From the NCBI GenBank assembly GCA_039679945.1, contig JBDKTY010000241.1, forward strand, positions 44,738 through 108,737: DNA of 64,000 nt. The letters are read 5' to 3'. The notes beneath the pieces are model-generated. The model saw only the letters and a list, made by a program, of their open reading frames with translations, had not been told where the DNA came from and did not search any database. This document shows, piece by piece, positions 63,540 to 64,000 of the stretch. The position numbers and the translations under genes are program-made. Origin of the DNA: SbD1 sp039679945. Its GTDB lineage: Bacteria; Desulfobacterota; Syntrophobacteria; Syntrophobacterales; Syntrophobacteraceae. The stretch's first letter is position 1. Each line of letters starts with the position of its first letter.

Positions 63540-63945
63540 AGGTTAATGAGGTGCTTGCCTCCTGTTCGTGTCAAACGACATGAGCTTCGCATGCGCATTG
63601 AGTGGCGTGAACAGGGTACAAAGTGCAATCGCGCGAGGTGCTTGGGGCAGCCTTTCCTGCCCGAGGGCGATCCTGATGGCGCGTTCCACCTTTCGATATC
63701 TCTCAATAAGCAGCTTTTGAGAGTGAGAAATTTCAATGGCTTACGTAACCGGTGGAGATCCGGGTCACGCCATTCCGGAACAGGAACTTCCCCCCGTTCG
63801 CCCTGAGGGTAGAACGGGCCAGAATCGAGCGGACACAGCGCTGTTTCCTGGCTACGCCTTGCCACGCGAAAGCGGGGCTTACCAGGCTCTCGACGAACAG
63901 CAGTTGAGAGCCAGTAATATCAATAGCTTGCGGATCCGGCGAGCG
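63540..63945. repeat. Dispersed MITE-like repeat, copy E (long form, with a second partial unit)
   Basis: Gene-free region after the DHQ synthase II gene. It has TTTTGAGAGTGAGAAATTTC (63715 onwards), then GGCTTACGTAACCGG, CCCCCGTTCGCCCTGAGGG, and CGCCTTGCCACGCGAAAGCG (about 63855-63875), the same order as copy A. A second partial block, CAGTTGAGAGCCAGTAATAT with CAATAGCTTGCGGATCCGGC, follows at 63901-63940. Inverted ends are not clear. No gene is seen to the window end. Confidence 0.62.
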
Positions 63946-64000
63946 TCTCGGTGCATGGGAGGACCAAGCTGTTTTGAGAAAAGCATCCAGGGGCAAACTC

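Overview
The window looks like a chromosomal segment of a strictly anaerobic, formate-metabolising deltaproteobacterium of the Syntrophobacter/Desulfobacterota type. This is an inference from gene content, not from a marker gene. The evidence is two different selenocysteine formate dehydrogenases, a tungsten/molybdenum aldehyde:ferredoxin-oxidoreductase-type enzyme, an adenosylcobalamin-dependent ribonucleotide reductase, EtfAB, an archaeal-type 3-dehydroquinate synthase II and an NtrY/NtrC pair preceded by a DUF4390 gene. Base composition is GC-rich throughout, with long antisense shadow ORFs. I saw no rRNA, tRNA, CRISPR array, prophage or intact insertion sequence.

Layout. 1-13.5 kb: a cut-off secreted protein, class II ribonucleotide reductase, endonuclease V, a leftward operon of Tat-targeted ferredoxin, AOR-type oxidoreductase and an unknown protein (order resembling E. 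coli ydhY-ydhV-ydhW), a TPR protein, then DUF4390, NtrY and NtrC. 14-20 kb: a formate/nitrite-family channel faces a leftward NuoE-NuoF-FdhA operon whose catalytic subunit has an in-frame UGA and a SECIS-like hairpin. 20-25 kb: a NusG paralogue and a large helicase that appears to fuse MrfA with an MrfB-like exonuclease domain. 25-33 kb: UPF0173 hydrolase, EtfBA, a Fur-family regulator, MnmG, a radical SAM protein and a VanX-type dipeptidase.

33-40 kb is a second formate module: a ModE-like DNA-binding protein, FdhD, a Tat-exported selenocysteine FdhA, the iron-sulfur subunit FdhB and FdhE. 40-49 kb: ABC-F ATPase, methyltransferase, a four-gene phosphorelay whose kinase lacks the ATPase domain, an lspA interrupted by an in-frame UGA, an NAD(P)-binding protein and RidA. 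49-64 kb: PrmA, isocitrate dehydrogenase, a Cys/Met-metabolism PLP enzyme, a deoxyhypusine-synthase-like protein, an acyl-CoA dehydrogenase, BioB under a clear BirA-type operator, a DUF4412 protein, RecD2, TrmO, MoaA and 3-dehydroquinate synthase II.

Formate is the main theme. The FNT channel moves formate across the membrane. The cytoplasmic enzyme couples formate to NAD(H), and possibly to ferredoxin, through NuoEF-like subunits. The exported FdhAB works in the periplasm. FdhD and FdhE mature these enzymes, and MoaA supplies pterin cofactor for them and for the AOR-type enzyme. The intergenic regions carry a dispersed MITE-like repeat family (five places in 64 kb), one BIME-like double hairpin and several clear intrinsic terminators.
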